From NCBI RefSeq assembly GCF_002008345.1, contig NZ_MRAE01000030.1, positions 1 to 36,524 on the forward strand: 36,524 nucleotides of DNA, written 5' to 3'. A program made the translations under genes and the position numbers. Origin of the DNA: Clostridium tepidum. GTDB taxonomy: Bacteria > Bacillota > Clostridia > Clostridiales > Clostridiaceae. The notes under the pieces were generated by a model that saw only the letters and a program-made list of their open reading frames with translations, made no database searches and was not told the DNA's origin. How positions within the stretch are numbered: position 1 is the stretch's first letter; every line of letters starts with the position of its first letter. Below, piece by piece: positions 1 through 10,830 of the stretch.

Positions 1-232
1 GATGGACCAACCTCTGGTGCACCAGTTGTCACGCCAGTGGCACAGCTGGGTAGCTATGTTGGGACTGGATAAACGCTGAAAGCATCTAAGCGTGAAGCCA
101 ACCTCAAGATGAGATTTCCCATAGCGTAAGCTAGTAAGACTCCTGGAAGAACACCAGGTTGATAGGTCAGAGATGTAAGCATGGTAACATGTTAAGTTGA
201 CTGATACTAATAAGTCGAGGGCTTGACCAAAT
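1..232 (+). rRNA. 23S ribosomal RNA, 3' end (partial)
   Basis: This is the last part of 23S rRNA. The terminal domain reads through the conserved 3' stretch that ends in ACTAATAAGTCGAGGGCTTGACC. The gene begins outside the window. The 3' end is placed near 232 by eye, just before the AT-rich 23S-5S spacer. Confidence 0.93.
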
Positions 233-287
233 AAAAAATTCACTGTGTAATTTTGAGAGAAACAATAAAAAAATTGTTAAATCTCTA

Positions 288-316
288 TTGACAAATTGCG
301 AAAAAGCAATTATAAT
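288..316 (+). promoter_or_regulatory. Consensus sigma-A promoter in the 23S-5S spacer
   Basis: TTGACA (288-293) and TATAAT (311-316) are separated by exactly 17 nt, so both boxes are perfect. The expected start point (about 323) falls right at the 5' end of 5S rRNA. This promoter would let 5S and the two tRNAs be transcribed independently of 23S. A weak hairpin around 255-285 lies just upstream. Confidence 0.7.
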
Positions 317-324
317 GTTAAATA

Positions 325-440
325 TCTGGTGATTATGGCTTGAAGGTAACACCCGTTCCCATGCCGAACACGAAGGTTAAGCTTCAAAGCGCTGATGGTA
401 CTGCAGGGGAGACTCTGTGGGAGAGTAGGTCATTGCCAGA
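325..440 (+). rRNA. 5S ribosomal RNA
   Basis: The segment is about 116 nt and carries the conserved 5S core CCCGTTCCCATGCCGAACAC and the closing ends TCTGGTG / TGCCAGA. It follows 23S by about 90 nt and precedes two tRNA genes, which is a usual clostridial rRNA operon order. Confidence 0.95.
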
Positions 441-450
441 TAAAACACAT

Positions 451-527
451 GGATCTTTAGCTCAGTTGGTTAGAGCAACCGGCTCATAACCGGTAGGTCC
501 GGGGTTCGAGTCCCTGAAGGTCCACCA
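451..527 (+). tRNA. tRNA with CAT anticodon (Met, or Ile2 if lysidine-modified)
   Basis: A 77-nt cloverleaf with encoded CCA. The acceptor GGATCTT pairs with AAGGTCC, and the anticodon loop CTCATAA gives CAT. Elongator Met and Ile2 both carry CAT, and I cannot separate them safely by eye. It starts 10 nt after 5S rRNA. Confidence 0.9.
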
Positions 528-530
528 TTT

Positions 531-606
531 GGGGGTATAGCTCAGTTGGGAGAGCACCTGCCTTGCAAGCAGGGGGTCAGGAGTTCGAATCTCCTTATCT
601 CCACCA
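531..606 (+). tRNA. tRNA-Ala(TGC)
   Basis: A 76-nt cloverleaf with encoded CCA. The acceptor GGGGGTA pairs with TATCTCC with two G-U pairs, and the anticodon loop reads CTTGCAA (TGC). It lies 3 nt after the preceding tRNA, so both come from one transcript. Confidence 0.95.
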
Positions 607-611
607 TTAGA

Positions 612-653
612 AATAAGATACTTATGATGATTCATAAGTATCTTATTTTTTTA
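612..653 (+). terminator. Terminator of the rRNA/tRNA operon
   Basis: A 16-bp perfect stem AATAAGATACTTATGA / TCATAAGTATCTTATT with a 4-nt loop, followed by TTTTTT. Confidence 0.9.
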
Positions 654-726
654 TATACATTTAAAAAGAAACAAATTTATTGTAAACTAATAATATAAGA
701 TTATTTAAATAAGGAGGTTTAATAAA

Positions 727-1224
727 ATAGTATATAGAATTAAACAATTTTATTGGGGTGCTACTGCTAAATTAGAATTTCACGATATAATTTATATAAA
801 TATGCATTTAGATGATGAGGAATTAGAAATTTTCAGTAAATTATCTATAAGTGAACAAAAACATTCTATAAGAGTAGCTTACGATATTGAAAAATTATAC
901 GAAGAAGGTAAGTATAATCTTACTAAAAATGAGTTTATAAAAGTAGCTTTGTTGCATGATATAGGCAAAATAGATTATAAAGTTAATATTATAAAAAAAG
1001 GTATAATAGTAATTTTAGATAAAATTACAAATTCTAGTATAAAAAGATTTCAAAATTTTAAATCAGTTTATTCTCATTATAATCATCCTTATTTGGGATA
1101 TTGTATTTTAAAAGATTATAATAAATATAGTGAAGAAATGTTATATTTAATTAAAAACCATCATAATGAAAATATTATAAATAAAGAATTAAATCTATTA
1201 ATCTATAGTGATAATTTAAATTAA
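727..1224 (+). CDS. HD-domain hydrolase, probable ATA start
   Basis: A 165-residue HD-domain protein, likely a metal-dependent phosphohydrolase of unknown substrate. In numbering from 727, visible metal ligands are His46 (KHSIR), the His77-Asp78 pair in LLHDIGK, His120 in HYNHP and His145/146 (NHH). The start is the odd point. A perfect AAGGAGGT (711-718) lies 8 nt before an ATA codon at 727, and the frame from there reads VYRIKQFYW, an N-terminus I associate with clostridial homologues of this family. The first ATG in frame is at 802, with no ribosome site and without these 25 residues. So either ATA is used, or the start was lost by an ATG to ATA change and the gene is weakened. It heads a string with niaR. 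Confidence 0.7.
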   Translation: MVYRIKQFYWGATAKLEFHDIIYINMHLDDEELEIFSKLSISEQKHSIRVAYDIEKLYEEGKYNLTKNEFIKVALLHDIGKIDYKVNIIKKGIIVILDKITNSSIKRFQNFKSVYSHYNHPYLGYCILKDYNKYSEEMLYLIKNHHNENIINKELNLLIYSDNLN

Positions 1225-1239
1225 TAAGGTGGTGATATT

Positions 1240-1761
1240 ATGAACTCAATAGAGAGAAGACGAAGCATTGAAAAGATATTAATAAAAAATGATAAACCCA
1301 TTAAAGGTAATGAAATAGGAAAAATTTTAGGAGTTACAAGACAAGTTATAGTAAAAGATATAGCTATTTTAAGAGCGGCTGGTAAAAATATAATAGCAAC
1401 GCCTGAAGGATATTTAATGCCTAATGAAAATAAAAAATTAGTAAAAAAAATTATAGCTGTATGTCATGATAGTAAAGATATAAAAAATGAGTTAGAAATA
1501 ATAATTAAATTTGGTGGAATAGTAGAAGATGTGTTAGTGGAACATCCAGTATATGGAGAAATAAAAGCTATGTTGATGATTAAATCTATGTATGATATAG
1601 ATAATTTTATTCAAAGTATAAAAGAAAATAAAGCAGAACCATTATTAATATTAACAGGAGGAATTCATTTGCATACAATATCTTCAGATGATGAAGGTAT
1701 AATGAATAAAATAATAGAAGAATTAAAGAAAAAAAATTATTTAGTAGATGAGGAAAAATAG
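1240..1761 (+). CDS. niaR: NiaR-type repressor of NAD biosynthesis (HTH_11 + 3H domain)
   Basis: A 173-residue DNA-binding repressor that in Firmicutes senses niacin and represses NAD synthesis or salvage genes. Residues 5-58 form a biotin-repressor-type winged helix (EIGKILGVTRQVIVKDIAILR). Residues 70-170 are the 3H domain named for its conserved histidines, here His76 (VCHD), His102 (EHPVYGE) and His143/His145 (GIHLH), which bind metal and ligand. Length is normal for the family. AAGGTGGTG lies just before ATG. It sits 15 nt after the HD gene, and its end touches the next gene. No NAD-synthesis gene is next to it here, so its targets are elsewhere. Confidence 0.88.
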   Translation: MNSIERRRSIEKILIKNDKPIKGNEIGKILGVTRQVIVKDIAILRAAGKNIIATPEGYLMPNENKKLVKKIIAVCHDSKDIKNELEIIIKFGGIVEDVLVEHPVYGEIKAMLMIKSMYDIDNFIQSIKENKAEPLLILTGGIHLHTISSDDEGIMNKIIEELKKKNYLVDEEK

Positions 1762-1762
1762 A

Positions 1763-2926
1763 ATGGATAAAGTAGCTCTTTTAAAATGTAATGAATATGA
1801 TTTGAAGAAAGTAGAAAAAACTATACGAAATGGATTCGAACTTTTAGGAGGTGACTCCTTTTTAAAAAAGCTTATACCTTATAATAGTAAAGTACTTTTA
1901 AAACCTAACATGCTTAGTATTGAAAATCAAGGTTCGCCTGTAGTAACTAATAGTGTAGTTTTTGAGGCAGTAATAAGAATATTGAGAGATTATTCTAATG
2001 ACATATCCTTTGGAGATTCACCGGGATTTGGAGATTCTAAAAAGGCAGCTGAAAAATCTGGATTACTTGATGTAGCAAATAAATATAATGTTACATTTAA
2101 AGATTTTAAAGAAGCTATTAATGTAAGTTGTGATAATTCTATTTTATGTAGATCTTGGACTGTAGCAAAAGCAGCTTATGAAACCGATATATTAATAACG
2201 CTACCTAAGCTAAAGACTCATGCTATGGCTTATTTTACTGGTGCAGTAAAAAATCAGTTTGGATGTATACCAGGAACTTTAAAAGCTACTTGGCATACAA
2301 GGATGCCTAATGCAAATAATTTTTGTAAAATGTTACTGGACTTAAATACATTATTACAAACCGACTTTGCTATACTGGATGGTATTATAGCGATGGAGGG
2401 GAATGGACCTAAAAGTGGAACTCCATATAATCTTAATACAATTATAATGGGAGATAGTCTTACAGCAGTAGATTCAGTTGCTGTCAAAATAATAGGATAT
2501 AATAATCCATTAGAAATTCCTGTATTAAAAGAGGCTTATGATAATAATTGGGGAAGTGTTTTTTTAAAGGATATAGAGATACTAGGTGAAAAAATCGATA
2601 GTATGATTGTAGATGATTTTAAACTTTGTAGAGAAGGTGGGGATTTTTATTTTATAAATCCTAAAGTTACAAATTTTTTAAAGGATATTATTGCACCAGA
2701 TCCTAATTTAATAAAACAAAAATGTATAGGATGTAGTAGATGTGCTGAAGTATGTCCTGAAAAACCAAAGGTTATAAAGATGATAAAAAAGAAAGATAAA
2801 AAAATACCAGTTTGGAATATGAAAAAATGTATAAGATGTTTTTGTTGCCAAGAACTTTGCCCTAAAGGAGCCATAGAAACAAAATTTTCTCTAATTGGAA
2901 GGTTATTAAATAGAAATGGTAGGTGA
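1763..2926 (+). CDS. DUF362 protein with C-terminal 2x[4Fe-4S] ferredoxin domain
   Basis: A 387-residue protein. The first 300 residues match the DUF362 domain (conserved KPN and LPKLKTH segments, GDSPGFG). The C-terminus carries two ferredoxin motifs, [12 protein letters not shown] and [12 protein letters not shown], each able to bind a [4Fe-4S] cluster. It is probably a cytoplasmic electron-transfer or redox protein; its reaction is unknown. I place the start at 1763 (MDKVALLK), where GAGGA at 1750-1754 is well spaced. An earlier in-frame ATG at 1748 lies inside niaR and has no ribosome site. The start follows the niaR stop by 1 nt, so translation is probably coupled. Confidence 0.85.
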   Translation: MDKVALLKCNEYDLKKVEKTIRNGFELLGGDSFLKKLIPYNSKVLLKPNMLSIENQGSPVVTNSVVFEAVIRILRDYSNDISFGDSPGFGDSKKAAEKSGLLDVANKYNVTFKDFKEAINVSCDNSILCRSWTVAKAAYETDILITLPKLKTHAMAYFTGAVKNQFGCIPGTLKATWHTRMPNANNFCKMLLDLNTLLQTDFAILDGIIAMEGNGPKSGTPYNLNTIIMGDSLTAVDSVAVKIIGYNNPLEIPVLKEAYDNNWGSVFLKDIEILGEKIDSMIVDDFKLCREGGDFYFINPKVTNFLKDIIAPDPNLIKQKCIGCSRCAEVCPEKPKVIKMIKKKDKKIPVWNMKKCIRCFCCQELCPKGAIETKFSLIGRLLNRNGR

Positions 2927-2930
2927 TAAA

Positions 2931-5612
2931 GTGAAAAATAAAAAAGCATTGTTTATACCGTTATTCATAATAATTTTGATTATAGCATTTTTTAATAAAA
3001 TAATAAACTTTATAATTAATGTAGAATGGTTTAAAGAAGTGAATTACTTACCAATATATTTTACTAGAATAAAATCTATAATTATTTTAATGCTTCCTAT
3101 ATTTATAATATTTTTTATATCTATATGGATGTATTATAAAAGTCTTATGATGAGCAAAAATAAAAGAGAGATAAATATAGATTTGAATAAAAAAGGTTAT
3201 GGGAAAAAATTATTTTTTATTTTTAATTTTATAATATCTATATTTTTAGCTTATATATTTTCAAGTAGTTATTGGTACAGAATATTACAATTTAATAATT
3301 CTGTAGATTTTAATGTAAAAGATCCTATATTTTTTAAAGATGTTTCTTTTTATGTATTTAAATTACCGCTTTTTGAATCTTTATATAAAGTTATAATTTC
3401 ATTACTATTATTTTTAGTTATAACAACATTTATAACTTATTTTATTTTAGAGGCTAAGTGTAAATTTGAAAGTAAAAAGGATATAAATTTTAAAAATATA
3501 AATTATGGTATAAAATCTTTTGCCGGAAAACAATTAGCTATTGTATCGGGTCTTATAATTTTATTTATATCTTTTGGACATTTAATAAAAATGTGGAATT
3601 TAGTTTACAGCAATAATGGAGTAGCGTTTGGTGCTAGTTATACTGATATTCATGCTACTTTATTATTTTATAAAATAATAGTAGTGGTTACATTAATTTC
3701 ATCTATAGTTACTTTATTAAGTATATTAAAGGGAAAATTTAAACCAGTAAGTATATGTATAGGTATAACTGTATTTTTGATAGTATCACAAAATATAGCA
3801 TCATTATTAGTACAAAATTTTATAGTTAAATCTAATGAAAAAACTTTAGAACAACCATATATAAAAAATAATATAGAGTTAACAAGGAAAGCTTTTGCAT
3901 TAGATGATATTGAAATAAGAAATTTTGATATTAAAAATGATTTAAAAAAGCAAGATATTGTAGAAAATAAAGCTAGTATAGATAATATAAGAATAAATTC
4001 TTTTAAGCCAACATTAGAATTTTATAATCAAGTCCAAATAATAAGATATTACTATACTTTTAATGATGTAGATATTGATAGATATAATATAGACGGAAAA
4101 TATAATCAAGTATTTTTAGCTGCAAGGGAAATAGACACAGAGGCTTTAAATCCGAATACATGGCAAAATAGGCATTTAATATACACACATGGGTTTGGGG
4201 CTGTTATGAATAAAGTAAATTCTGTAACAAGTGAAGGGCAACCTGATTTTGTTATAAAAGATATACCACCTTATAATAATACAAATATAAAGTTAACTAA
4301 TCCTAGGATATATTTTGGAGAAAAAACTAATGATTATGTTATAGTAAATACTAAAATAAATGAATTTGATTATTCAAAAGAAGATTTTAACAAAACTAAT
4401 AAATATAATGGATATGCAGGAATAAAAATGAACTTTCTTAATAAAGTGTTGTTTGCTATAAATAAAAAGGATATTAATTTTCTTTTATCAAAGGATATAA
4501 AAAAGGATAGCAAAATAATAATAAATAGAAATATTGTAGAAAGAGTAAAAAAAATAGCACCTTTTTTAACTTATGATAGTGATCCTTATATGGTTATATA
4601 TAATGGTAAGATATATTGGATAATAGATGCCTATACTACAACTAATAGATATCCTTATTCAGAACCTTATGATAATATAAACTATATAAGGAATTCAGCT
4701 AAAGTAGTGGTAGATTCTGTAGATGGAGACGTAAATTTTTATATAACAGATAAAAAAGATCCTATAATTAAAAGTTATGCAAAAATATTTAAAGGAATAT
4801 TTAAAGAAGCAGAAGATGCACCTAAAGAGATAAGAGATCATTTTAGATATCCGAGGGATCTATTTAATATTCAAAGTAAAGTATTAGGAAGATATCATGT
4901 AAAAGATCCTGGTGTATTTTATAATGGTGAAGATTTATGGGAAGTATCTAAAGATCAAAAACAAGTTGAAGGAGAAACTAATATAAATGATGCTCCTTAT
5001 ATAATTATGAAATTACCAGAAGAAAATAAGGAAGAAATGGTACTTTTAAATTATTTTAATGTAATGAAGAAGGATAATATGATAGCATTATTTGGGGCAA
5101 GAATGGATGGAGAGCAATATGGTAAAAAAATATTATACAAACTTCCATCCGATAAAACAATATATAGTCCATATTTGTTTAAGCAAAAAATAAATCAGGA
5201 TACTAATATATCTAAAGAATTATCATTATGGAATAAAGAAGGTTCACAAGTGCAATATGGTGATACTATAATATTACCTATAAAAAATTCTCTTCTTTAT
5301 ATAGAACCATTATATTTAAGAGCAAGTGGAAAAAGTAGTATACCAGAAATGAAAAGAGTAATATTATCTTATAATGATAAATTAGTTTTATCATCTAATA
5401 TTCAAGACGGTATAAAGACAATATTTGATTCTAAAGATAACAAAATAAATAATAAAAATGAAAAAAATGTTGTAAAGACTATAGATGATTCAAAACTAAA
5501 AAAAGCTAAGGAATACTATGACGAAGCTATAAAGGCTCAGAAAAATGGAGATTGGACTAAATACGGAGAAAATATAAATAAATTAGGTGATATATTAAAT
5601 GATATAAAATAG
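2931..5612 (+). CDS. UPF0182 family large membrane protein
   Basis: An 893-residue member of the UPF0182 (COG1615) family, whose function is unknown. Seven hydrophobic segments span about the first 290 residues. A large outer, soluble domain follows, with family-like stretches such as [15 protein letters not shown] and [19 protein letters not shown]. The C-terminus is charged and probably helical. I prefer GTG at 2931 (MKNKKALF), 4 nt after AGGTGA; an ATG at 2916 overlaps the previous gene and lacks a close ribosome site. It is the last gene of the string from the HD protein and is followed by a clear terminator. Confidence 0.88.
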   Translation: MKNKKALFIPLFIIILIIAFFNKIINFIINVEWFKEVNYLPIYFTRIKSIIILMLPIFIIFFISIWMYYKSLMMSKNKREINIDLNKKGYGKKLFFIFNFIISIFLAYIFSSSYWYRILQFNNSVDFNVKDPIFFKDVSFYVFKLPLFESLYKVIISLLLFLVITTFITYFILEAKCKFESKKDINFKNINYGIKSFAGKQLAIVSGLIILFISFGHLIKMWNLVYSNNGVAFGASYTDIHATLLFYKIIVVVTLISSIVTLLSILKGKFKPVSICIGITVFLIVSQNIASLLVQNFIVKSNEKTLEQPYIKNNIELTRKAFALDDIEIRNFDIKNDLKKQDIVENKASIDNIRINSFKPTLEFYNQVQIIRYYYTFNDVDIDRYNIDGKYNQVFLAAREIDTEALNPNTWQNRHLIYTHGFGAVMNKVNSVTSEGQPDFVIKDIPPYNNTNIKLTNPRIYFGEKTNDYVIVNTKINEFDYSKEDFNKTNKYNGYAGIKMNFLNKVLFAINKKDINFLLSKDIKKDSKIIINRNIVERVKKIAPFLTYDSDPYMVIYNGKIYWIIDAYTTTNRYPYSEPYDNINYIRNSAKVVVDSVDGDVNFYITDKKDPIIKSYAKIFKGIFKEAEDAPKEIRDHFRYPRDLFNIQSKVLGRYHVKDPGVFYNGEDLWEVSKDQKQVEGETNINDAPYIIMKLPEENKEEMVLLNYFNVMKKDNMIALFGARMDGEQYGKKILYKLPSDKTIYSPYLFKQKINQDTNISKELSLWNKEGSQVQYGDTIILPIKNSLLYIEPLYLRASGKSSIPEMKRVILSYNDKLVLSSNIQDGIKTIFDSKDNKINNKNEKNVVKTIDDSKLKKAKEYYDEAIKAQKNGDWTKYGENINKLGDILNDIK

Positions 5613-5625
5613 AACTTTTATTTTT

Positions 5626-5667
5626 AAAGAATCCTTGTATTTTACAAGGATTCTTATTTATTTTTTT
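5626..5667 (+). terminator. Terminator after the UPF0182 gene
   Basis: Stem AAGAATCCTTGTA / TACAAGGATTCTT (13 bp, 3-nt loop) followed by a T-rich run. Confidence 0.9.
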
Positions 5668-5730
5668 GATTAAATTAACATTTTTATGTAAATAATAGCA
5701 ATATATAAAAAATATTTGGAGTGATCGAAT

Positions 5731-6510
5731 TTGAAATTTAAAAGGATAAAATATATTGTTATATTTACTTTAATAATATTATTTATACCTTGTTTTATAC
5801 ATACAAAACAGGATATAAGTACAAACAATAAGTTAAATAATAAAACTCAAAAAGAAACAGAGAAAAGTGAAGTAGATAAAAATGAAATGGCAGTATTTTT
5901 TTCTAATACTTGTTTTAAAAAAACTTATTATATAAATAAAAATAAGGTACCAGTATATAAAAATTTTGATTATAATAGTGAAATATTATATTATTTATAT
6001 GAAGATGATATAGTGGTTAGTTATAAGGAGCAAAATGGTTATATATATTGTGAAGAAGGTAACTTAGGAAGAAAAGGATGGATTAAAAAAAATAAAGAAA
6101 ATCTTAAAGGAATTTTACACAAAAATACTGAATATAAAATAGATGTAGATTTAATAGATCAGAATATTAAGGTATACAAAAATGATCAAATCATAAAGAA
6201 TATTAAATGTTCAACAGGGATTATAGGGAAACAAGATACAGAAACCCCATTAGGTATTTTTTATATTACAAATAGAGGAAAATATTTTTTTAGTAATAAA
6301 TATAATCAAGGTGGTAGATATTACATTAAATTTTTTGCTAATTATTTAATTCATTCTATACCTGTAGACAAAAATGGTAATATAATAGAAGAAGAAAAAG
6401 ATAAATTAGGATTTCCAACATCTCATGGGTGTATAAGAGTATCTATGGAAGATTCAAAATGGTTATATAAAAACATACCTGATAAATCTTTAATAATTAT
6501 ACATTATTAA
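5731..6510 (+). CDS. L,D-transpeptidase (YkuD) with SH3-like domain
   Basis: A 259-residue secreted or membrane-anchored cell-wall enzyme that forms 3-3 or related peptidoglycan crosslinks. Residues 7-24 are an uncleaved-looking membrane anchor. Residues 65-125 resemble a bacterial SH3 wall-binding domain (VPVYKNFD...GWIKK). Residues 134-259 are the YkuD catalytic domain with His208 and the signature SHGCIRVS, whose Cys234 is the nucleophile. The start is TTG at 5731, 6 nt after GGAGTGA; no better start is in frame. It begins a three-gene string with the flavoprotein and DUF1667 gene, though I see no functional link. Confidence 0.88.
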   Translation: MKFKRIKYIVIFTLIILFIPCFIHTKQDISTNNKLNNKTQKETEKSEVDKNEMAVFFSNTCFKKTYYINKNKVPVYKNFDYNSEILYYLYEDDIVVSYKEQNGYIYCEEGNLGRKGWIKKNKENLKGILHKNTEYKIDVDLIDQNIKVYKNDQIIKNIKCSTGIIGKQDTETPLGIFYITNRGKYFFSNKYNQGGRYYIKFFANYLIHSIPVDKNGNIIEEEKDKLGFPTSHGCIRVSMEDSKWLYKNIPDKSLIIIHY

Positions 6511-6533
6511 AATGTAGAGAAAGGCTGATAAAA

Positions 6534-7931
6534 ATGGATTATGATGTGATGATATTAGGTGGGGGAATAATTGGATGTGCATTGGCTTATGAATTGTCAA
6601 AATATAGCTTAAATATAGCTTTAATAGAAAAGGATTATGATATAGCAGATGATGTAGCATTTATAAATTCATCTGTAGTTTATGATGGAGTAGAATGTGA
6701 AGATAATTTAGCAGCTAATTTAGAGTTAAATGGGAATAATTTAATGGAGGAAATAGCTAAAAAATTTAAAATTCCATTTAAAAGGACTGGGTCATTAATA
6801 ATAGCTCAAAATGATGATGAAATATCTAATATAGAAAATATGTATAACAAAGCTTTACAAAGAGGAATAAAAAATATAAAGTTATTGACTAAAGATGAAG
6901 TAGAAAAAATAGAGCCAAACTTAAATATAGATTTTAAAAAAGCATTATATTCTAAAAATACAGCATCTATAGCACCTTTTGATTTGGCTATATCTTACGG
7001 AGAAGTTGCTTTTGATAATGGAGTAAATTTTAAATTAGAGGAAGAAGTTTTAGAAATACAAAAATTGTCTAAAGGATATAAAATTATAACTAATAAAAAT
7101 AAATTTAATTGTAATATAGTTATAAATACAACTCCAGATGAGAACTTTGGTATATATTCGGATACTAAAAGAAATTATAAAAAAAGTAATTTAAATTATT
7201 TGCTAATAGAAAAAAATTCAATTAAAGAATTTAATAATATAGTGATAAAGTTAGGTAACAATGAGGATATAAAAAAAGTTTTAGCGGTACCAACAGTTCA
7301 GGGTAATATGGTTTTCGCTGTAGATGCATATGAAAAGATAAATTATAAGGATACATTAGGAATTTCTCTTTCTATATTAGATGAAATAAATGAAATGGAT
7401 ATAAATAACTTTTATCAATTTCCTTATTATGATGATAGTATAGTCATAGACGATAGTTTAATAGACAAGGGATATATAAAAGTCATAGTGAATCATTATG
7501 GACAAGTAACAATGACGCCTTATATAGCAAAGATTGTTACAGAAACTATAGTTAACAATATAAAATGTGTATTAAAAAAAGAATTTATAGATAAAAGAAG
7601 AGATTATTATAAATTTAGTGAATTATCTTTAGAGGAAAGAAATAAAATTATAAAAATGGATAAAAGATATGGAAAAATAATATGTGCTTGTAATAAAGTA
7701 ACAGAAGGAGAAATTATAGATGCTATAAGAAGGCCTTTAGGAGCAAGAACATTAGAGGGCGTAAAAAGAAGAACAGGCGCTGCTTTTGGGAGTTGTCAAG
7801 GAGCTTATTGTTTAAATAAAGTTGCATCAATATTAGCCAGAGAAACAAATAAATTTATGACAGATATAGTTAAGGATTCAAAGAATTCAAAAATTACACC
7901 ATGCAGAATTAAAGAATTTGATACAATTTAA
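6534..7931 (+). CDS. GlpA-like FAD-dependent oxidoreductase with BFD-type [2Fe-2S] domain
   Basis: A 465-residue flavoprotein of the DAO/GlpA family, related to anaerobic glycerol-3-phosphate dehydrogenase. The N-terminus has the FAD-binding GGGIIG motif (MILGGGIIGCALAYELSK) followed by IEKD. The C-terminal domain around residues 380-430 carries CAC...CQGAYC, the cysteine pattern of BFD-like [2Fe-2S] domains. The likely role is oxidation of a small hydroxy-acid or phosphate substrate, probably glycerol-3-phosphate. In many clostridia this gene, a pyridine-nucleotide-disulfide flavoprotein and DUF1667 form a trio; here the middle gene is absent. The N-terminus past the FAD motif (DIADDVAF) differs from the usual Gly/Ser-rich GlpA stretch, so the substrate is uncertain. 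Confidence 0.82.
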   Translation: MDYDVMILGGGIIGCALAYELSKYSLNIALIEKDYDIADDVAFINSSVVYDGVECEDNLAANLELNGNNLMEEIAKKFKIPFKRTGSLIIAQNDDEISNIENMYNKALQRGIKNIKLLTKDEVEKIEPNLNIDFKKALYSKNTASIAPFDLAISYGEVAFDNGVNFKLEEEVLEIQKLSKGYKIITNKNKFNCNIVINTTPDENFGIYSDTKRNYKKSNLNYLLIEKNSIKEFNNIVIKLGNNEDIKKVLAVPTVQGNMVFAVDAYEKINYKDTLGISLSILDEINEMDINNFYQFPYYDDSIVIDDSLIDKGYIKVIVNHYGQVTMTPYIAKIVTETIVNNIKCVLKKEFIDKRRDYYKFSELSLEERNKIIKMDKRYGKIICACNKVTEGEIIDAIRRPLGARTLEGVKRRTGAAFGSCQGAYCLNKVASILARETNKFMTDIVKDSKNSKITPCRIKEFDTI

Positions 7932-7948
7932 TTTTAGGGGGAATAAAA

Positions 7949-8302
7949 GTGATTAGAGAATTTATTTGTAATGGATGCAATAAAAAATGTATAATATCAC
8001 TTTACAACACCAATTATAATACTATAAAAGGTAATCAATGTAATTTAGGAATAGATTATGCTAAAAATTATGTTAATAGTAGTAAAGATATTTTTACTTC
8101 ATTAGTTAGAATAAAAGGATCTAAATATAATGTATTGCCAGTAAAAAGTAGTGAGCCTATAGAAAAATCACTTTGGTTAGAATGTTCTAAAGCTTTAAGT
8201 AGATTATATGTAGGTTATCCTATTAAAATTGGAGATGTAATTTGTAAAAATATTTTAAATACTGGAGTAGATATAATAGCAAGTAAAAATATTAATGAGT
8301 AA
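7949..8302 (+). CDS. DUF1667 family cysteine-containing protein
   Basis: A 117-residue protein with Cys7, Cys10, Cys14 (CNGCNKKC) and Cys31 (GNQCNLG), a pattern suited to a metal or Fe-S cluster. The C-terminal half has family-like phrases LPVKSSEPI, YPIKIGDVI and TGVDIIASK. DUF1667 proteins accompany GlpA-like dehydrogenases. The start is GTG at 7949, 6 nt after AGGGGGA. It lies 17 nt after the flavoprotein and is surely co-transcribed. Its usual flavoprotein partner is missing between them. Confidence 0.8.
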   Translation: MIREFICNGCNKKCIISLYNTNYNTIKGNQCNLGIDYAKNYVNSSKDIFTSLVRIKGSKYNVLPVKSSEPIEKSLWLECSKALSRLYVGYPIKIGDVICKNILNTGVDIIASKNINE

Positions 8303-8329
8303 ATTGAGGCCTAAAATTAATAAATATTA

Positions 8330-8358
8330 TTGACATATAATTGTAGTATTTATATAAT
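8330..8358 (+). promoter_or_regulatory. Sigma-A promoter of serS
   Basis: TTGACA (8330-8335) and TATAAT (8353-8358) with 17-nt spacing; both boxes are perfect. The start point should be near 8365, just upstream of the T-box leader. Confidence 0.85.
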
Positions 8359-8364
8359 TTTATT

Positions 8365-8606
8365 AAATTTATATTTATAATTAAATATTAAAACCATTGA
8401 AGAGGAATAGTAGCTGTATAAAGTTTTAAGAGAGTTAACGTATGGTGTAAGTTAATAACATTATATTGTGAATCCACCTCTGAGGGACTGTGATAAAAAA
8501 CAGTACGGGTGACCGTTATTTTAATTAAGATAGGATCATTTATGATCAACTAGGGTGGCAACGCGGAGCTTTTCGTCCCTTTTATAGGGAGGAAAGGCTT
8601 TTTTAT
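8365..8606 (+). promoter_or_regulatory. Serine T-box riboswitch (specifier TCC) with terminator
   Basis: The T-box sequence AGGGTGGCAACGCGG is at 8552-8566. Stem I is closed by AGAGG (8401-8405) with CCTCT (8477-8481), and contains the usual AGAGAG and GGTGTAAG elements. The specifier loop reads GAA-TCC-A, so the codon at 8473-8475 is TCC (Ser), read by tRNA-Ser(GGA). The terminator is AGCTTTTCGTCCCT / AGGGAGGAAAGGCT (8567-8600) followed by six T. Uncharged tRNA-Ser should stabilise the antiterminator and turn on serS. Confidence 0.92.
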
Positions 8607-8643
8607 ATAGAAAACTATAAAATTTGAAGGGGGGAAGTGTTTA

Positions 8644-9950
<1,307 letters not shown>

Positions 9951-9978
9951 TTAAATAAAAATATATTTAATAAAAAAA

Positions 9979-10025
9979 TAAACACTATGAAGCTGTTATT
10001 GTAAAGTTTAATAGTGTTTTACTTT
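9979..10025 (+). terminator. Terminator after serS
   Basis: Stem AAACACTAT (9980-9988) / ATAGTGTTT (10011-10019) around a 22-nt loop, followed by a T run. The long loop makes it weaker than others here. Confidence 0.65.
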
Positions 10026-10189
10026 TAAATTTTTAACCTTTATTTTGTAATAAAACATATTAAATTAATATATTTTTTAAACGTAACATATCAACATATT
10101 ATATAAAATTTGAAGTTTATTAATTTAAATAAAATTTTATGAAAAAAGAAAAATATTATAAGTATCAATATAAAAAAGTATAAATTATA

Positions 10190-10218
10190 TTGACAAAATT
10201 TAATTATAATGTTACAAT
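10190..10218 (+). promoter_or_regulatory. Promoter of first tRNA-Ser pair
   Basis: TTGACA (10190-10195), 17 nt, TACAAT (10213-10218). The start point is about 20 nt before tRNA-Ser(TGA). Confidence 0.75.
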
Positions 10219-10244
10219 AATTTTCGTCACAAGGTTGAATATGT

Positions 10245-10335
10245 GGAGAGATGGTCGAGTTGGTTTAAGGCACCGGTCTTGAAAACCGGCGTACGGGTGA
10301 CCGTACCTAGGGTTCGAATCCCTATCTCTCCGCCA
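10245..10335 (+). tRNA. tRNA-Ser(TGA), copy 1
   Basis: A 91-nt class II tRNA with a long variable arm (TACGGGTGACCGTA) and encoded CCA. Acceptor GGAGAGA pairs with TCTCTCC; the anticodon loop CTTGAAA gives TGA. Confidence 0.96.
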
Positions 10336-10355
10336 TTTTTATATAAGTAAGCTGT

Positions 10356-10446
10356 GGAGAAATACTCAAGTGGCTGAAGAGGCGCCCCTGCTAAGGGCGT
10401 AGATCGGGTAACCGGTGCGAGGGTTCAAATCCCTCTTTCTCCGCCA
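10356..10446 (+). tRNA. tRNA-Ser(GCT), copy 1
   Basis: A 91-nt class II tRNA with long variable arm and encoded CCA. Acceptor GGAGAAA pairs with TTTCTCC; the anticodon in CTGCTAA is GCT. It is 20 nt from the preceding tRNA. Confidence 0.96.
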
Positions 10447-10459
10447 AAATATTTTATAC

Positions 10460-10495
10460 AAAGAAGTCGAGTTTTTAAGTTATCGACTTCTTTTT
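10460..10495 (+). terminator. Terminator of first tRNA-Ser pair
   Basis: Stem AAGAAGTCGA / TCGACTTCTT with a 12-nt loop, followed by TTT. Confidence 0.8.
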
Positions 10496-10766
10496 GATAT
10501 ATGCTAAAAATTTAATTATTATTAAAAATATAACAATAATTTTAAAAGGTAAATTTCATTTAACTGCATTTTTATATTAAGTAATTATGGAAAAGATTTA
10601 TAATTTATATAATTATTTTGAGTTTGCTTTAAAAATTGAAAGATATCAAATTTATATTTTAATAAGTTAAGAGAAACCAATGCTAATACCATTTAACAGG
10701 AATATTTTATAAGATGTATTTCTTAAATAGGATATATTTATATTTTGAAAAAATTTAAAAAGTATA
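10496..10766 (+). other. AT-rich spacer between the duplicated tRNA-Ser pairs
   Basis: About 270 bp with no reading frame, RNA fold or repeat that I can support. It is not a copy of the spacer before the first pair, so the duplication covers only the tRNA genes and their immediate edges. Confidence 0.6.
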
Positions 10767-10795
10767 TTGACATATATTATTTTTATTGTTATAAT
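10767..10795 (+). promoter_or_regulatory. Promoter of second tRNA-Ser pair
   Basis: TTGACA (10767-10772), 17 nt, TATAAT (10790-10795): a perfect sigma-A promoter, stronger than that of the first pair. Confidence 0.85.
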
Positions 10796-10830
10796 TTATT
10801 ACGTACTCAAGTGAAAATTTAAAATAATGT

